NCBI GenBank assembly: GCA_023441105.1
Contig: JAEZQX010000189.1
Span: forward strand, 1 to 17,740
Origin: Pseudomonadota bacterium
GTDB taxonomy: Bacteria; Pseudomonadota; Gammaproteobacteria; Burkholderiales; Burkholderiaceae
Direction of reading: 5' to 3'
Length of the DNA: 17,740 nt
Made by a program: the position numbers and the translations under genes. A model generated the notes under the pieces. That model was not told the DNA's origin and did not search any database. It saw only the letters and a program-made list of their open reading frames with translations. Positions 7,400 to 15,053 of the stretch are shown piece by piece (position 1 is the stretch's first letter; every line of letters begins with the position of its first letter).

Positions 7400-8791
7400 C
7401 TAGAACACGACCCGCCATTGCAGATCGAAGCGCACGTCCGACTGCTGCTGGCTGATGTTCTGGATCGTTCCGCCGGAGAACTGGTTGCCGGATTCCCATA
7501 CCCTGGCCCAGCGCGCCCGCATGCGAATGCCGCTCGCCCAGCCGAACTCCTTGCCGAGCGTATAGATGAGGTCGGTGGCAAGCTCCTCCCAGTCGGCGAG
7601 CGGCTGGCCCTCGTTGCCTGCCACGTGCCGGTTGGTTCGCTGGCCGTAGCTCACGTCGAAAGCGAGGCCGCGCACGCCCAGCGTCGAGAAGTCGAAGGTC
7701 GTGCCGAGGATCCAGGTCCTTTCCCCTGCCTTCGCGTTCTCGCCGATGCGCTGCACCAGGTACGACGGCCCGAGGCTGAACGGCGAGCGCAACTCGTCGC
7801 CATGCGAGTTCCAGCCGAAGGCGGCATACGGTATCAACCACGGCACCCAGCGCGCCTCGAGATAGGCGGCCTTGTTGTTCATGGAGAAGTCGCCGAGATT
7901 CTGGTCGCCGATGCCGGTCTGGCGGATGAACTGGACATCCAGCCGCAGGTAGCGGTCCTTGTCGAACCGATGGACCATGTCGAGGTCCACCCAACCCATG
8001 TCGAGCAGGTTGTCGGCGCGGCTGTACCCGCCCTGCAGCATCATGTTGTTGCTGATCTTCCACTGGGCGCCGCCGTACCCCATGCCGTCCGACTCTCCGG
8101 GCAGGAACGCCGCCTCGGCCAGATCCCTGAAATGCGGGTCGTTGACCTGCTTCATCTGGTTGACCAAGCCGGCGTAGTAGCGGACGGTATCGCCCGCGAC
8201 CTTGCCGGCCACCGACACACCCTGGTATGACAGCGGAATCATGGCGCGCACGTCGCGCCTGCCGATGAAGGCGCCGTCGAACCGGTTGTAGAAGCGATAG
8301 ATGTTGTCCAGGTTCCAGGCGTACTGCGGCGAGATCCGGCCCGCGGTGACCGAGTGGGTATCGAAGCGCAGGCGTGCGAAGGCGACCCCGACGGTCGCGT
8401 AGCCCTCCTGGTCAGGATCCTTCAGGATGAAGTTGCCGCCATGACCATCAGGACCGTGGACCTTGGCGACGTACGCCAGGGCGCCGCCGAAGGACAGCAG
8501 GTTGCGCCATTCACCGGTTTCGGCGAACAGCCAGCCGCCGAGACCGGTCGCCTCGGCGGTCGGGCCGTTGTCGTTCGGCTTGGTGCGCATGAAATTGGAC
8601 AGGCGCAGCATCGTGCCGACCGTGGAGCCCGTGGCGAGCGTGTCGATGAAGCCGCCGCTGCGCGGGTCCTGGTAGTCGAGGGACTCCGGGGCCGCCTGTG
8701 CGAGCACGCGTCCGGAGGCCAATGCCCCGCCGGCGGCGGCGACCAGCACCATCGCCGCCCCCCATCCGCGGCTCCTCCTCTTTTGCGTCAT
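7400..8791 (-). CDS. Outer-membrane porin (OprD-like)
   Basis: This 463-aa protein has a typical signal peptide: basic MTQKRRSR, a hydrophobic core, and probable cleavage after AQA (residue 33). The mature protein is a series of short alternating-polarity strands rich in Gly, Tyr, Trp and Phe, and ends in a terminal phenylalanine (WRVVF), the outer-membrane barrel assembly signal. Features such as the GRISPQYAWNLDN segment and the length resemble substrate-specific OprD-type porins. That family call is from overall look only; a DUF1302-type or other barrel is possible. AGGAGGAG precedes the ATG. It follows the 463-aa exported hydrolase by 21 nt, so it probably admits the substrate of the periplasmic hydrolases or exports their products. 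The exact substrate is not deducible. Confidence 0.8.
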   Translation of the reverse strand: MTQKRRSRGWGAAMVLVAAAGGALASGRVLAQAAPESLDYQDPRSGGFIDTLATGSTVGTMLRLSNFMRTKPNDNGPTAEATGLGGWLFAETGEWRNLLSFGGALAYVAKVHGPDGHGGNFILKDPDQEGYATVGVAFARLRFDTHSVTAGRISPQYAWNLDNIYRFYNRFDGAFIGRRDVRAMIPLSYQGVSVAGKVAGDTVRYYAGLVNQMKQVNDPHFRDLAEAAFLPGESDGMGYGGAQWKISNNMMLQGGYSRADNLLDMGWVDLDMVHRFDKDRYLRLDVQFIRQTGIGDQNLGDFSMNNKAAYLEARWVPWLIPYAAFGWNSHGDELRSPFSLGPSYLVQRIGENAKAGERTWILGTTFDFSTLGVRGLAFDVSYGQRTNRHVAGNEGQPLADWEELATDLIYTLGKEFGWASGIRMRARWARVWESGNQFSGGTIQNISQQQSDVRFDLQWRVVF

Positions 8792-8812
8792 CGTCTCCTC
8801 CTGTGCGGGGAT

Positions 8813-10204
8813 TCACTTCGCAAGACCGGCGGGCTTCGCAGGCGCGGGGCCGCCACGGGCGCTGCCGCCGCCGATGCCCGGCAGCGACGCCGAGAAGCTG
8901 TCGTCGACGAAGGACTTGATCGTGTCCTTCAGCACGTTCGGCGCCTTGAACACGCCGTAGTGCGCGGTCGGGTCCGACAGCGTGGCGATGGTTGCGCCCG
9001 GCACGGCCGCCGCGGCCTTGCGCGCGTTCTCGACCATCAGCCACATGTCGGTCTCGACGTGCACGACCAGCGTGCGGGCCTTGATGCGCTCCAGCTCCGC
9101 GTTGAAGTTGTAGTTGAAGCCGGCGTTGTTGCGATACCAGTAGTCGACCGCGTCCTCGTTCTTGACGCGGGCGATCCACGTGGCTGTCTCGTCACCCTTG
9201 GGCTGCCAGTAGAAGACCTCGCGCTGCAGCGTCTTCCACGGCGTGGCCGAGCGCACCGGGAAGGTGTAGCCGGTGAGCTGCAGCACCGACCACATCATCT
9301 GCATGCCCTGGTTCGGATGCTGCTCCTTCGGCAGGTGGTAGTAGTTGCCGTCGGTGGCGCGCCAGTTGGGGTCGCTCTCGATCGCCGCCTGGCCGAGCCT
9401 GAAGGTCCACTGCCCGACCGGATCGTCGCCATCCGAGGCGGTGGTACCGCCGATGGGCATGATCGCCTTCACGTAGCCGCTGGGCGAGTACATCACGCCC
9501 CAGACCCAGGTCTGGGTCGCGCCCATCGAGGTGCCGGTGGCGAGGTGCACCTGCGCCACGTTCAGGTGATCGCGCAGCAGCCTCTGGTTGGCGACGACCA
9601 TGTCCTGGTAGTTGTACTGCGGGAACTTCCTTCCCAGTCCGTGCGACGGCTTGGAGGCGCCCCAGAGCCCGATGGCATCGAGGAACACCACGTAGTACTT
9701 GTCGGTGTCGATCGCCCGGCCCGGCCCCACGATCGCGCCGCCGGAGAACGCGTTGTTGGGCTGGTTCTCGTACCAGGTGTTGTACATGTAGGTCGAGTCA
9801 CCGGAGTAGAAGGTGCTGACGATGACGGCGTTGACGATCTCGCCCTTGTCGTTGCGCCTGGGCGTGCCGACCGCGATGTACGCCACCTGCAGCGGCCCGG
9901 AGCCGAGCGACTCGAGCGTGGTGCCGCCGGCGCCGCCGTCACGCCAGGTGTCGGGCGGGGCATCGAGGTCGTAGGTGCCGCCGAGGCGGAAGTTCGGGAT
10001 GGTGTAGTAGCGCTTGAGCTTGTCCTGGGCCGGAACGTTGGAGTTCGGCGTCACCAGCACCTTCGCCGGGCTCTCGGTGATCTCTTTGGCCGCCGTGTCG
10101 GCCGCCGTGGCCAGCTGCGGCCCCCATGCGAAGGGCAGTCCCACCGCCGCGCCGATGCCGATCGAGTACAGCGTCTTCATCGCGAAAGCTTGCGTCTGGT
10201 TCAT
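8813..10204 (-). CDS. Exported MetX-fold alpha/beta hydrolase, single domain
   Basis: This 463-aa protein has an N-terminal signal peptide (hydrophobic core about 11-30, probable cleavage after ATA at 34). It has the fold of homoserine O-acetyltransferase (MetX), recognisable from GGAIVGPGRAIDTDKYYVV (155-173), the RKFPQYNYQDMV segment and the elbow GTSMGA with S226. D386 (VETDMW) and H415 (TAHYGVF) complete the triad. MetX enzymes are cytosolic and use acetyl-CoA; export to the periplasm makes an acyltransferase role unlikely and hydrolysis likely. It is a paralogue of residues 40-400 of the upstream 836-aa protein, and both end in a low-complexity tail with KPxGLAK. Ten nucleotides separate the genes, and the RBS AAGGGG overlaps the upstream stop. 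An alternative start at the Met at residue 9 would give a tidier signal peptide. Confidence 0.87.
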   Translation of the reverse strand: MNQTQAFAMKTLYSIGIGAAVGLPFAWGPQLATAADTAAKEITESPAKVLVTPNSNVPAQDKLKRYYTIPNFRLGGTYDLDAPPDTWRDGGAGGTTLESLGSGPLQVAYIAVGTPRRNDKGEIVNAVIVSTFYSGDSTYMYNTWYENQPNNAFSGGAIVGPGRAIDTDKYYVVFLDAIGLWGASKPSHGLGRKFPQYNYQDMVVANQRLLRDHLNVAQVHLATGTSMGATQTWVWGVMYSPSGYVKAIMPIGGTTASDGDDPVGQWTFRLGQAAIESDPNWRATDGNYYHLPKEQHPNQGMQMMWSVLQLTGYTFPVRSATPWKTLQREVFYWQPKGDETATWIARVKNEDAVDYWYRNNAGFNYNFNAELERIKARTLVVHVETDMWLMVENARKAAAAVPGATIATLSDPTAHYGVFKAPNVLKDTIKSFVDDSFSASLPGIGGGSARGGPAPAKPAGLAK

Positions 10205-10214
10205 GGCATGCCCC

Positions 10215-12725
10215 TTACTTGGCCAGTCCGGTGGGCTTGGCGGCGGCAGCGGTGTCGCCGCCGGCAGCAGGAACGCCCCTGATGAGGGTTTCGACGACCA
10301 CGGGGGAGACCGCGTCGACCCGGCCGCTGCGCATGAAGTCCACCGTGTCGCGGGCGAACTCGTATGGCACGTCGGTATGGATGAAGTGGCCGACGCCCGG
10401 GTAGACCTTCAGCACTGGCTTGTTGCCGGCAGCCGCCATCCGCTTCATGAACGGGTTGATGAGGTCGTTGCCCAGGTCCTGCAGGCCATTGAGCGCCGTA
10501 CCGGGGATGAACGGCTCTTGCGCGCCGAAGGCGACGAACATCGGCGCCTTGATCTTGGGCAGCTGCTTGTACATGCTGTCCGGATCCTCGATGGCGACCT
10601 CGGAGCAGATCGAGTACAGGTCGTAGATGAACATGAAGACCCACTGCTCGAGCTCGCGCTGGTTGCCGCTGATCATCGCCACCCGCTGGTCGGTGTGCAG
10701 CCGCGCGTACTCGGTGTCGACCTTGAAGTAGCCGTTGTAGCTGGGTGTGACCGCGTCCGTCTTCGGATCGCGCTGCTTGAAGTAGAAGAAGTCCCGCACG
10801 CTCTGCTCCGTGCGCTTGCCTTCGCCTGCCACCATGCCGGTCGGACCGTAGGCCTGCTCCCAGCGCTCGCGGTCATAGGCGAAGGACTTGTCGCACAGCG
10901 GCATCTCCTTGCCGCCGAGCTTGATGTTCTTCGGATACTCCTCGAGCCCCGCCGGCCCCTCCAGAACCAGCCCGCGCACCGCATCCGGGTAGCGCAGCGC
11001 GTAGCCGATGACGGTGGCACCGCCGAGCGAATGGCCGTGATAGAAGGCCTTCTTGACGCCCAGCTTGTCGACGATCAGCGCATGGAATGCGTCGCGCACG
11101 TCGTCGAGCGTGCGGGTCATCGGCTTGTCGAGGTTGCCCGGACCCGACATGCCCCACTGCGGCATGTCGGGCGCGATCACGCGGTATCCCCGCTCGACGG
11201 CGTACTTGATCAGGTAGCCATAGTGCGCCGCGAAGGCACCCTTGCCATGCACGACGACGAGAACCGGCGGATCCTTGTCCGTGCCGCAGTACTCGTCGAA
11301 GTAGCCGATGTCCCATTCGATGCCGCGCCGGTCCTTGACCTTGGCGTACTTGGCCGGGAACGGCGGCACCATCTCCTCCTTCCAGAAGGATCTGGCCGGG
11401 TCGGGCTTCATGTTGACGCGCGGGCTGCGGTAGTTGCCGGCATCGCACAGCTTGGTCTCGTCCCCGACCAGGCCGATGTCGCGCACGAAGGTGTCGAGCA
11501 TCGGGTCGTCGGCCAGCGTGTTCAGTGCGCTGAAGACGGCGTAGTGCGCGATCGGGCTCGTGAGCCCGGCGTACTGCGCCCCGGGAATCGCCTGCACCGC
11601 GGCCCGCGCCTTGTCGGCGATCAGCCACTGGTCGTTGTCCACGTGCACGACCAGGGTGCGCGGCTTCATGCCGGGCAGCAGGGCGTTGATGTTGTGGATC
11701 TCCCCGACGGTGTCGCGATACCAGAGGTCGACGGCATCGAAGATCTTGGCCAGGTTGGCGAGATTGCTGCCGGCGTTCTTGCCCAACCGCGGATCGGGCT
11801 GCCAGCTGAACACCTCCTTCGACACCGTGTCCCAGCCCTGGCTTTGCCGGTGCGCGAGGTCGTAGCCGGTCAGCGAGAGCATCGACCAGTGGAACTCCAC
11901 GCCCTTGTTGGGATGCTTGTCCTTGGGCAGGTGGTAGTAGTTGCCCTGGGTCTGGACCCATACCGGGTCGGCCTCGAGCGCCGCCTTCGCCAGCTGGAAT
12001 GTCCAGGCGGCGACCTGGCCCTCGCCGTCGGTCGCCGTCGCGCCGCCGATCGGCATCACCGCCTGCACGAAGTCGGGATACATCAGGCCCCAGTAGTACG
12101 CCTGCGTCGCACCCATCGAGACCCCGGTGGCGAGCACCACCCTGCCGACCTTCAGGTGGTCGCGCAGCAGCCGGTAGTTCAGCTGCACGACGTCGTAGTA
12201 GCTGTAGACGGGGAATTTGCGCCCCAGCCCGTCGGAGGGCTTGGAGGCCCCGAACAGCCCGAGCGCGTCGACGAACACGACGTAGAAGCGGTTGGTGTCG
12301 AACAGCAGTCCCGGTCCGACCAGGGCACCGCCGGAGAAGCCGTTGCCCGCTTGACCCGCCACCCAGTTGTTGTACATCGCCGTCGCGTCGCCCGAGTAGT
12401 ACGAGTTGATGACGATGGCGTTGACGATCTCGCCCTTGGCGTCGCGGCGCGGCGTGCCCATGGCGATGTAGCCGGTACGGGCCGGCTTGGCGCCGAGCGA
12501 CTCGAGCGTGGTGCCACCCGCCCCGCCGTTCGCCCAGGCGTCCGGCTGGGCGAGGTCGTACTTGCCGCCGATGCGGAAGTTGGGCACCTCGTAGCTGAGC
12601 TTCTGGCCATCCAGGGCGGCCACGACCGAACGGGGTGTCACCGGCTGCTGCGCCCACGTGCTGCCGGCGGCAAGCAAGGTGGCGAGAGCGATAACGCCGC
12701 CGAGGGCCTTGCACATCGACTTCAT
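10215..12725 (-). CDS. Exported two-domain hydrolase: MetX-fold plus alpha/beta hydrolase fusion
   Basis: This 836-aa protein has a signal peptide (cleavage probably near WA-QQ, residue 25). Residues 40-400 form a MetX-fold domain with GVSMGA (S203), D365 (VDNDQW) and H394 (IAHYAVF). After a linker (about 405-475), residues 476-795 form a second alpha/beta hydrolase of the epoxide-hydrolase/lipase type. That domain has VVHGKG (491-496), elbow GHSLGG (S566), E737 at the acid position (GAQEPF) and H780 (GVGHFIH). Both triads look intact. The tail ends AAAAKPTGLAK, matching the end of the downstream paralogue. The frame is continuous, with no sign of a readthrough stop or frameshift at the junction. 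The RBS AAGGAGA precedes the ATG. The probable role is two-step cleavage of an ester or oligomer in the periplasm; the substrate is unknown. C5 in the signal does not form a standard lipobox. Confidence 0.88.
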   Translation of the reverse strand: MKSMCKALGGVIALATLLAAGSTWAQQPVTPRSVVAALDGQKLSYEVPNFRIGGKYDLAQPDAWANGGAGGTTLESLGAKPARTGYIAMGTPRRDAKGEIVNAIVINSYYSGDATAMYNNWVAGQAGNGFSGGALVGPGLLFDTNRFYVVFVDALGLFGASKPSDGLGRKFPVYSYYDVVQLNYRLLRDHLKVGRVVLATGVSMGATQAYYWGLMYPDFVQAVMPIGGATATDGEGQVAAWTFQLAKAALEADPVWVQTQGNYYHLPKDKHPNKGVEFHWSMLSLTGYDLAHRQSQGWDTVSKEVFSWQPDPRLGKNAGSNLANLAKIFDAVDLWYRDTVGEIHNINALLPGMKPRTLVVHVDNDQWLIADKARAAVQAIPGAQYAGLTSPIAHYAVFSALNTLADDPMLDTFVRDIGLVGDETKLCDAGNYRSPRVNMKPDPARSFWKEEMVPPFPAKYAKVKDRRGIEWDIGYFDEYCGTDKDPPVLVVVHGKGAFAAHYGYLIKYAVERGYRVIAPDMPQWGMSGPGNLDKPMTRTLDDVRDAFHALIVDKLGVKKAFYHGHSLGGATVIGYALRYPDAVRGLVLEGPAGLEEYPKNIKLGGKEMPLCDKSFAYDRERWEQAYGPTGMVAGEGKRTEQSVRDFFYFKQRDPKTDAVTPSYNGYFKVDTEYARLHTDQRVAMISGNQRELEQWVFMFIYDLYSICSEVAIEDPDSMYKQLPKIKAPMFVAFGAQEPFIPGTALNGLQDLGNDLINPFMKRMAAAGNKPVLKVYPGVGHFIHTDVPYEFARDTVDFMRSGRVDAVSPVVVETLIRGVPAAGGDTAAAAKPTGLAK

Positions 12726-12783
12726 GACGTTGTCTCCTTGATCGTCTTTCTTGGAATCCGCTGGTGGGGCCGGCTTCGGGCCG

Positions 12784-13641
12784 TCAACCGGCTTCCAGGT
12801 AGTAATCCGCGAAGATGCGCGCGAACAGCGTGGGCTCCTCGAGGTTCATCGAGTGCCCGATGAACGGGAACATCTCGAGCCGTATCCGGGGCAGGCGCCT
12901 GGCCATCTCTTCGAAGTGCTCGCGTGGCACCCAGTGGTCGAGCTTGCCGCACAGCAACAGGTGCTCGTGCGTCATGGCCGGCATCCGTGCGGCAAGCGCC
13001 TTGGAATGCCATTCGCGGGCGAGCTCGCGCGGCGTGCCGAACCAGATGCCGTCGGACAGCACCGTGGTCCGCTCGATGATCCGCTCGAAGAGCTGGCGCT
13101 GCGGCGCCGAGGTCGTATGGGCGTATTGCGGCTGCCGGCCCGGAGGCTCCGGGCGGAACAGGGTCGGCGCCGCGCTCGCCATGCCGGCGAAGCAGATGTC
13201 GCGGTCGTCCTTCATCTGCTGCAGCAGGTCGAGCTGGCCGTCCGCAAGCTCCAGCCCGAGCGGCGTCACCGGATCGAGCATCAGTACCTTCCCGAAGCGC
13301 GACGGCTGCTTGACCATCATGTAGGAGCAGATGATCCCGCCGGTGGAGTGGCCGAAGAGATGGCACTTGCTGATGCCCAGCGCGTCGAGCAGGGCGAGCA
13401 TGTCCTGGGCGTGCGTCTCCATCGAGTAGTTCGAGAAGTCGCTCGCCGGCTCCGGCTTGTCGGATTCGCCGCAGCCCCGCCACTCGGCGGCGATGACGCG
13501 CAGCTCGGCTGGCAGCTGCGGCAGCACCAGGCCGAGCCAGTCGGCGCAGCCGAGGTTGCCGTGGACGGCGAGCACGACGTGGTCACCGCTGCCGTGCTCG
13601 ACGTAGTTGATCGAGAGCTCGCCTGCGCGTACTCGGGGCAT
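12784..13641 (-). CDS. Cytoplasmic alpha/beta hydrolase
   Basis: This is a 285-aa soluble serine hydrolase without a signal peptide. It shows the fold's landmarks in order: oxyanion loop VHGNLG (26-31), EWRGCGESDKP after strand 4, nucleophile elbow GHSTGG (S99), acid D235 in GKLDHW and base H263 in IGHSMN. The elbow and length are like proline iminopeptidase, haloperoxidase or lactone-hydrolase relatives, so an esterase, lactonase or C-C bond hydrolase are all possible. ATG 13641 has AAAGG upstream at about 8 nt; an extension to 13731 would run into the end of atoA. The gap after atoA is 89 nt, the largest in the series, and the gap to the 836-aa gene is 58 nt. Its position suggests it processes an intermediate between the exported hydrolases and the acetoacetate/3-hydroxybutyrate enzymes. 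Confidence 0.88.
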   Translation of the reverse strand: MPRVRAGELSINYVEHGSGDHVVLAVHGNLGCADWLGLVLPQLPAELRVIAAEWRGCGESDKPEPASDFSNYSMETHAQDMLALLDALGISKCHLFGHSTGGIICSYMMVKQPSRFGKVLMLDPVTPLGLELADGQLDLLQQMKDDRDICFAGMASAAPTLFRPEPPGRQPQYAHTTSAPQRQLFERIIERTTVLSDGIWFGTPRELAREWHSKALAARMPAMTHEHLLLCGKLDHWVPREHFEEMARRLPRIRLEMFPFIGHSMNLEEPTLFARIFADYYLEAG

Positions 13642-13730
13642 GTCGGTTGCCTTTAGCTGGTTCGTTGTACGAGTCCTGCCTTCGATCCGGATTGGGGGTG
13701 TTGCTCTGCTGGCCTGGTGGCACCCGCGCA
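13642..13730 (-). other. Largest internal gap of the gene series; no clear signal
   Basis: These 89 nt separate atoA from the hydrolase genes and are the best place for an internal promoter. I looked on the minus strand for sigma-70, sigma-54 and FNR/Anr-like patterns and saw no convincing match, and no terminator hairpin with a T-tract. A secondary promoter cannot be excluded. Confidence 0.3.
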
Positions 13731-14381
13731 TCAGATGGCCATCTCCGGCACCTTGTCCGGAACCACGAGCTCCGCCTCGGTCAGCTCGAGCACCTGCGGT
13801 ATCGAAACCCCCGGCGCAGTCTCGATCAGCGTCGCTCGGCCGTCCGGAAATGCGACCACGGCGAGCTCGGTCACCAGCAGGTCGATCGGCCGCGCCGACG
13901 TGAGCGGCAGCGTGCAGGTCTTGACGAGCTTCGACTTGCCCTTGGCGCTGTGTTGCATGGCGATGACCACCCGCTTCGCACCCGAGGCGAGGTCCATGGC
14001 GCCACCCATCCCGGGGACCATCTTGCCGGGGATCATCCAGTTGGCGAGACGGCCGGACTGATCGACCTGCAGCCCGCCGAGCACGGTCATGGCGAGGTGG
14101 CCGCCGCGGATCAGGCCGAACGACATGGCGCTGTCGAAGGTGCAGGCGCCTGGCAGGGCAGTGACCGGTCGCCCACCGGCATCCGTCAGCAGCTTGTGAT
14201 GCATGCCTTCCGCCGGGACAGCGCCCGTGCCGATCAATCCGTTCTCGGACTGGAAGTACACCTTCATCCCGGCCGTAACGTAGTTCGCGACCTGGGTCGG
14301 GATGCCGATCCCGAGGTTGACGAGCATGCCGTCGCGCAGTTCGAGCGCGATGCGTTTGGCGATGATGGTCTGGGCATCCAT
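13731..14381 (-). CDS. atoA: Acetoacetate/3-oxoacid CoA-transferase subunit B (AtoA)
   Basis: This is the 216-aa beta subunit of the class I CoA-transferase that moves CoA from an acyl-CoA (acetyl-CoA or succinyl-CoA) to acetoacetate. It follows E. coli AtoA closely, starting MDAQ and with NLGIGIPT (22-29). The catalytic glutamate E46 lies in SENG and becomes the glutamyl-CoA thioester. GGLQVD and PGKMVPGMGGAMDL follow, the latter typical of the family. The ATG at 14381 lies 4 nt after the atoD stop, so translation is coupled. A TTG at 14399 would add six residues and overlap atoD, but is less likely. Close E. coli similarity points to acetate-CoA:acetoacetate transfer, but the succinyl-CoA (SCOT, ScoB) alternative cannot be ruled out from sequence. 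Confidence 0.94.
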   Translation of the reverse strand: MDAQTIIAKRIALELRDGMLVNLGIGIPTQVANYVTAGMKVYFQSENGLIGTGAVPAEGMHHKLLTDAGGRPVTALPGACTFDSAMSFGLIRGGHLAMTVLGGLQVDQSGRLANWMIPGKMVPGMGGAMDLASGAKRVVIAMQHSAKGKSKLVKTCTLPLTSARPIDLLVTELAVVAFPDGRATLIETAPGVSIPQVLELTEAELVVPDKVPEMAI

Positions 14382-14385
14382 GATG

Positions 14386-15033
14386 TCAGCTCTGCGCAAT
14401 GAGGTAGTCGACGATCGGGGCGGGCGTGACGACGTGGTCCGGCGCGATCAGCCCCACGGGCACGATGTTGTCGACGGCGGCAATCACGGTATCCGCCGCC
14501 ATCGCGATCACCGGGTTGAAGTTCCGGCCGGTAAGCGCATAGGCAAGGTTGCCGAGATAGTCGGCCATGAAGGCATGGACGAGCGCGAAGTCGGCCCGCA
14601 GCGCCGGCTCGACCAGGTAGTCCTTGCCCGCCACCGCGATCTTCTGCTTGCCTTCCTCGACCACCGTGCCGACGCCGGTTGCGGTGAGGATGCCGCCGAG
14701 GCCGAAGCCGCCGGCGCGGATGCGTTCGATCAGCGTGCCCTGCGGCACCAGGTCGACCTCCATTTCGCCGGCGATCATCTGCGCCTGGGTCTCGGGATTC
14801 AAGCCGATGTGACTGACGATCGCCTTCTTCACCAGGCGCGCGCGCACCAGCTTGCCGATGCCCACGCCGGGCGTGGCGGTGTCGTTGGCGATGACGGTGA
14901 GATGGCGCTTGCCCTGCCGCACCAGTTCATCGACCACTGATTCAGGCGTACCCACGGCCATGAAGCCGCCGATCATCAAACTGGCGCCGTCCGGGATCAT
15001 TGCCACCGCATCGCCAAGTGAGAGGGTTCGCAT
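14386..15033 (-). CDS. atoD: Acetoacetate/3-oxoacid CoA-transferase subunit A (AtoD)
   Basis: This is the 215-aa alpha subunit, partner of the AtoA encoded immediately downstream. The CoA-transferase I signature GGFMAVGTP is at 22-30, followed by LTVIANDTA, SHIGLNPET, the VPQGTLIERIR segment and GVGTVVEEGKQ, all as in E. coli AtoD. Its length is that of the family (about 215-220 aa). ATG 15033 has GGAG about 8 nt upstream. It lies 20 nt after the 3-hydroxybutyrate dehydrogenase gene. That enzyme's product, acetoacetate, is the substrate here, so the two steps form a ketone-body activation module. Confidence 0.94.
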   Translation of the reverse strand: MRTLSLGDAVAMIPDGASLMIGGFMAVGTPESVVDELVRQGKRHLTVIANDTATPGVGIGKLVRARLVKKAIVSHIGLNPETQAQMIAGEMEVDLVPQGTLIERIRAGGFGLGGILTATGVGTVVEEGKQKIAVAGKDYLVEPALRADFALVHAFMADYLGNLAYALTGRNFNPVIAMAADTVIAAVDNIVPVGLIAPDHVVTPAPIVDYLIAQS

Positions 15034-15053
15034 CGTCTAATCTCCAATGACCA

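Noticed and set aside
11700..12100. Possible domain-splitting frameshift or stop inside the 836-aa gene
   Set aside because: The frame is continuous and homology to the paralogue runs without a break through this region.
8813..12725. Reading the MetX-fold genes as homoserine O-acetyltransferases for methionine synthesis
   Set aside because: Both carry signal peptides, one is fused to a second hydrolase, and no methionine genes are nearby.
10014..12863. A 949-codon open frame on the plus strand opposite the exported hydrolases (and a 642-codon one at 8354-10282)
   Set aside because: It is antisense to genes with clear homology, its translation is low-complexity His/Arg/Val/Glu-rich with no recognisable domain, and such long shadow frames are normal at this GC content.
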